Part shown: piece after piece, positions 63,201-64,000 of the stretch
Numbering within the stretch: position 1 is the stretch's first letter
Layout of the letters: each line of letters begins with the position of its first letter
Assembly: GCF_031119335.1 (NCBI RefSeq)
Contig: NZ_JAVHXT010000003.1
Coordinates: 326,113-390,112, forward strand
Direction: 5' to 3'
Source: Pedobacter sp.
GTDB lineage: Bacteria > Bacteroidota > Bacteroidia > Sphingobacteriales > Sphingobacteriaceae
Length of the DNA: 64,000 nucleotides
Notes under the pieces: generated by a model
Seen by the model: only the letters and a program-made list of their open reading frames with translations
Databases searched by the model: none
Told to the model about the DNA's origin: nothing
Position numbers and translations under genes: made by a program

Positions 63201-63644
63201 AATTTGTTGTGCAGAAACTACAGTATTTGCACCACTTTTTCTAGAGTTCATAATTGGATCTGCTCCAGAACCTACAATCGTCACTGTGTTCAGAGTTGAA
63301 CTGTTGTCTTCTAAAGTAACGTTTAGCACGAATGCTTCACCAAGCTTGACGTAAACATCTTCAAGCTTTTTAGTTTTAAATCCCACAAAGCTAACTTCTA
63401 CCGTATAAGGTCCTCCAACCCTCATGTTACCAATCGTGTAACGTCCGGCGCTATTAGTTATAACCGTGTAAACAGAACCAGTAGGCGTATGCACGGCCTT
63501 TATACTAGCTCCAGGAAGGGTCTCTTTCGAATCCCTAATTGTACCAACCATTGATGAGGTAGTTACCTGTGCGTTCACCGAACCCACAAAACCAACCACA
63601 ACAAGAATAACCGATACGATTTTTAATAGTAAAGATTTTTTCAT
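60264..63644 (-). CDS. TonB-dependent receptor with carboxypeptidase-like domain (Oar-like)
   Basis: Outer membrane transporter, 1126 residues from ATG 63644. Signal peptide MKKSLLLKIVSVILVVVGFVGSVNAQ, then a carboxypeptidase regulatory-like (CarbopepD_reg) domain (SMVGTIRDSKETLPGASIKAVHTPTG), a TonB plug (PTISRSVNDITRLTPQSNG, FSVDGANFNNQFG) and a large barrel ending in an aromatic residue (YMQFGIRYNFQ). The frame opens at 63722, but that would put 26 residues before the signal and precede the -7 element. No SusD partner lies next to it, which fits the Oar-like group. Ligand unknown. Confidence 0.9.
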   Translation of the reverse strand: MKKSLLLKIVSVILVVVGFVGSVNAQVTTSSMVGTIRDSKETLPGASIKAVHTPTGSVYTVITNSAGRYTIGNMRVGGPYTVEVSFVGFKTKKLEDVYVKLGEAFVLNVTLEDNSSTLNTVTIVGSGADPIMNSRKSGANTVVSAQQIQALPTISRSVNDITRLTPQSNGSSIGGGNYRSNNFSVDGANFNNQFGIGQNIPANGSPISIDALEQISINVTPFDVRQTGFTGGSVNAVTKSGSNNFFGSGFFTMRTQDHQGRKIGDYTIPGTSVQALDEKNYGFSLGGPIVKDKLFFFVNAEFKKTDAPGTTRTASTPSQVFGAPGTPSTVARPTAQFLDEVKNYLLNTYDYDPGSYQGYKFKSNNDKLFARLDWNINNNHKFNVRYSQVKSRTPLFGSASTTGSGVASPYSYAASRTAITALNFSSANYYQDANLYAGTAELNSLFGSKFSNTLRFAYANQNDPRSSDSAPFPLVDISDGNVTGSNIGMILTTFGYEPFTYGNLRDVKTYTYSDELSANFGKHNLLLGVQAEFSTTKNGFQRFGTGFYSFRSWNDFITNQRPAQYSVTYSLNADGSQAYPSFSFRQYSAYLQDEFSVSDRFKLTAGIRLEHANFPMVDEIKTHPMVAALSFANGEKVDTGVLPEANISFSPRLGFNWNLNGDRTLQLRGGTGIFTGRIPYVWLVSQSGDAGMLQFTQTYSGNNTPFFNPSIAPNLTTPKGAAGTSIPGGISVMDKNLKMPQSWKSSLAIDAKLPGGIVASLEGIYTKDLRVAFGRNLNLNNPTALNITGYGDNRPMFPNDASATSNSSVNHVYARQIVSLTQAGQVTTTPGTTNNAGFNVIKIENVKGGYNWMATAQLSKQFSNGLSAMIAYTKTDQRNYGDQAGDQIQNLWSLPQTSFSANVPSLSYSGNLNPDRFIASLSYKKEYFKNLATSISVFYEGSQQGRFSYTYSSDFNRDGQSNDLIYVPNDNEIAGMFQQYASGGVTFTAAQQEAAFLQFVNQDKYLSKRKGQYAERNGVVMPWRNQFDLRIVQEVFRNVGNTKNSVQFTADIFNFGNLLNKNWGGFDQINASAILQPQNQNLVSNTVKPVFRMALAEGKLPVSTYRPNQSIGATYYMQFGIRYNFQ

Positions 63645-63700
63645 GCTCTTTGATAAATGAATTAATTGTGTTTTGTTAAGATATGTTAAAAATACCGCTG

Positions 63701-63708
63701 CAAATCTA
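63701..63708 (-). promoter_or_regulatory. -7 element for the TonB receptor gene
   Basis: Minus strand TAGATTTG matches TAnnTTTG, 56 bases before the ATG at 63644. Confidence 0.5.
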
Positions 63709-63934
63709 GGTATTAATTTCATTACAGTTTCTATTCCAATGTTAAATTATTATTAACTATTTCAAAACTTATCAACACTTAACACACTTAAAATAAGCGA
63801 ATAATATTACGGAACTATCAGCCACATACCAAATTATCAACCGCCAGCAAAAAGTTTTACAAAAATTTCAGCGCTTTAGCTATTTTATTGCAATTACGTT
63901 ATTATGCAAACTATGGTTTAATCAACATTTTTTT

Positions 63935-63942
63935 TAATTTTG
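63935..63942 (+). promoter_or_regulatory. -7 element before the last gene
   Basis: TAATTTTG matches TAnnTTTG, 39 bases before the ATG at 63982. The 237 bases between the two divergent genes hold no other recognisable feature. Confidence 0.45.
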
Positions 63943-63981
63943 GCAGCAAATTATTACGTTAATTTCCCATTATAAAATAAT

Positions 63982-64000
63982 ATGAACTACGATTTAATTG
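63982..64000 (+). CDS. Start of a gene, cut by the window end
   Basis: ATG followed by AAC TAC GAT TTA ATT G: the first six residues are MNYDLI. A promoter element stands at the right distance upstream. Six residues do not identify it; such a start followed by VIGSGPGG would fit a flavoprotein such as dihydrolipoyl dehydrogenase, but this is only a guess. Confidence 0.4.

Noticed and set aside
1..64000. tRNA, rRNA, prophage, intact insertion sequence or CRISPR-Cas genes
   Set aside because: None was recognised on either strand beyond tmRNA and the recombinase remnant.

Overview
The window reads as chromosomal DNA of a Bacteroidota bacterium, most likely Sphingobacteriaceae (Pedobacter-like). 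Reasons: AT-rich DNA; many genes preceded by the Bacteroidota -7 element TAnnTTTG rather than a strong Shine-Dalgarno site; a tmRNA encoding the tag GENNYALAA; families typical of the phylum (DUF1573, DUF4290, fused E1 alpha/beta dehydrogenase, LytTR regulator with a propeller-type histidine kinase, Oar-like TonB receptor, type B L31); and menaquinone synthesis by the futalosine route (mqnC). The genus is an inference.

Layout. 1-3.8 kb: end of a fused 2-oxo acid dehydrogenase E1 gene (minus), a DUF1573 secreted protein and an aminotransferase. 3.8-4.7 kb: a repeat island with a MITE-like element, then ssrA. 4.8-10.3 kb (minus): two unknown secreted proteins, a GH28 polygalacturonase and an L,D-transpeptidase. 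10.3-18.8 kb: a complete histidine operon hisG-D-C-B-H-A-(67-aa membrane protein)-F-IE, preceded by a clear promoter and a short His-rich leader peptide, followed by an alpha/beta hydrolase. 19.6-25.6 kb: DUF493 protein, a UvrD/PcrA-type helicase, an unknown membrane protein, DUF4290 and murA (Asp at the active-site Cys position). 25.6-27.5 kb: repeat DNA, a tyrosine recombinase remnant, an AlkD-like gene and a YdeI-like gene. 27.6-32.6 kb (minus): a tetR-ABC-hlyD-tolC operon whose ABC ATPase has an intact Walker A but altered Q-loop, signature, Walker B and H-loop. 32.9-42.2 kb: AsmA-like protein, mqnC, a small secreted protein, and the LytTR regulator/propeller kinase pair. 42.2-49.4 kb: possible sRNA, acidic 64-aa protein, acetyltransferase, then (minus) HTH regulator, Mpl-like ligase, prmA, tpiA, a GlmU-like protein and rpmE2. 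49.7-54.1 kb: Na+/H+ antiporter, a small conserved protein with methylmalonyl-CoA epimerase, and iscS-iscU-iscA. 54.1-64 kb: a secreted protein of nine 21-residue repeats, an acyl-CoA ligase, a small lipoprotein between two copies of a four-hairpin repeat, a PurM-like enzyme, a dienelactone hydrolase, a large TonB-dependent receptor, and the first codons of another gene.

Most genes are housekeeping. The striking non-coding feature is that most gaps, including those inside the his operon, are filled by short palindromic repeats of at least eight families, some inserted into one another. Repeat ends abut or form start regions (hisB, the hydrolase after hisIE), so several start sites need care. 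I do not see a CRISPR array, prophage, intact insertion sequence, tRNA or rRNA. No wholly new multigene system is evident. The best candidates for novelty are the degenerate-ATPase export operon, the 21-residue-repeat secreted protein, the his leader region, and the nested repeat/MITE system.
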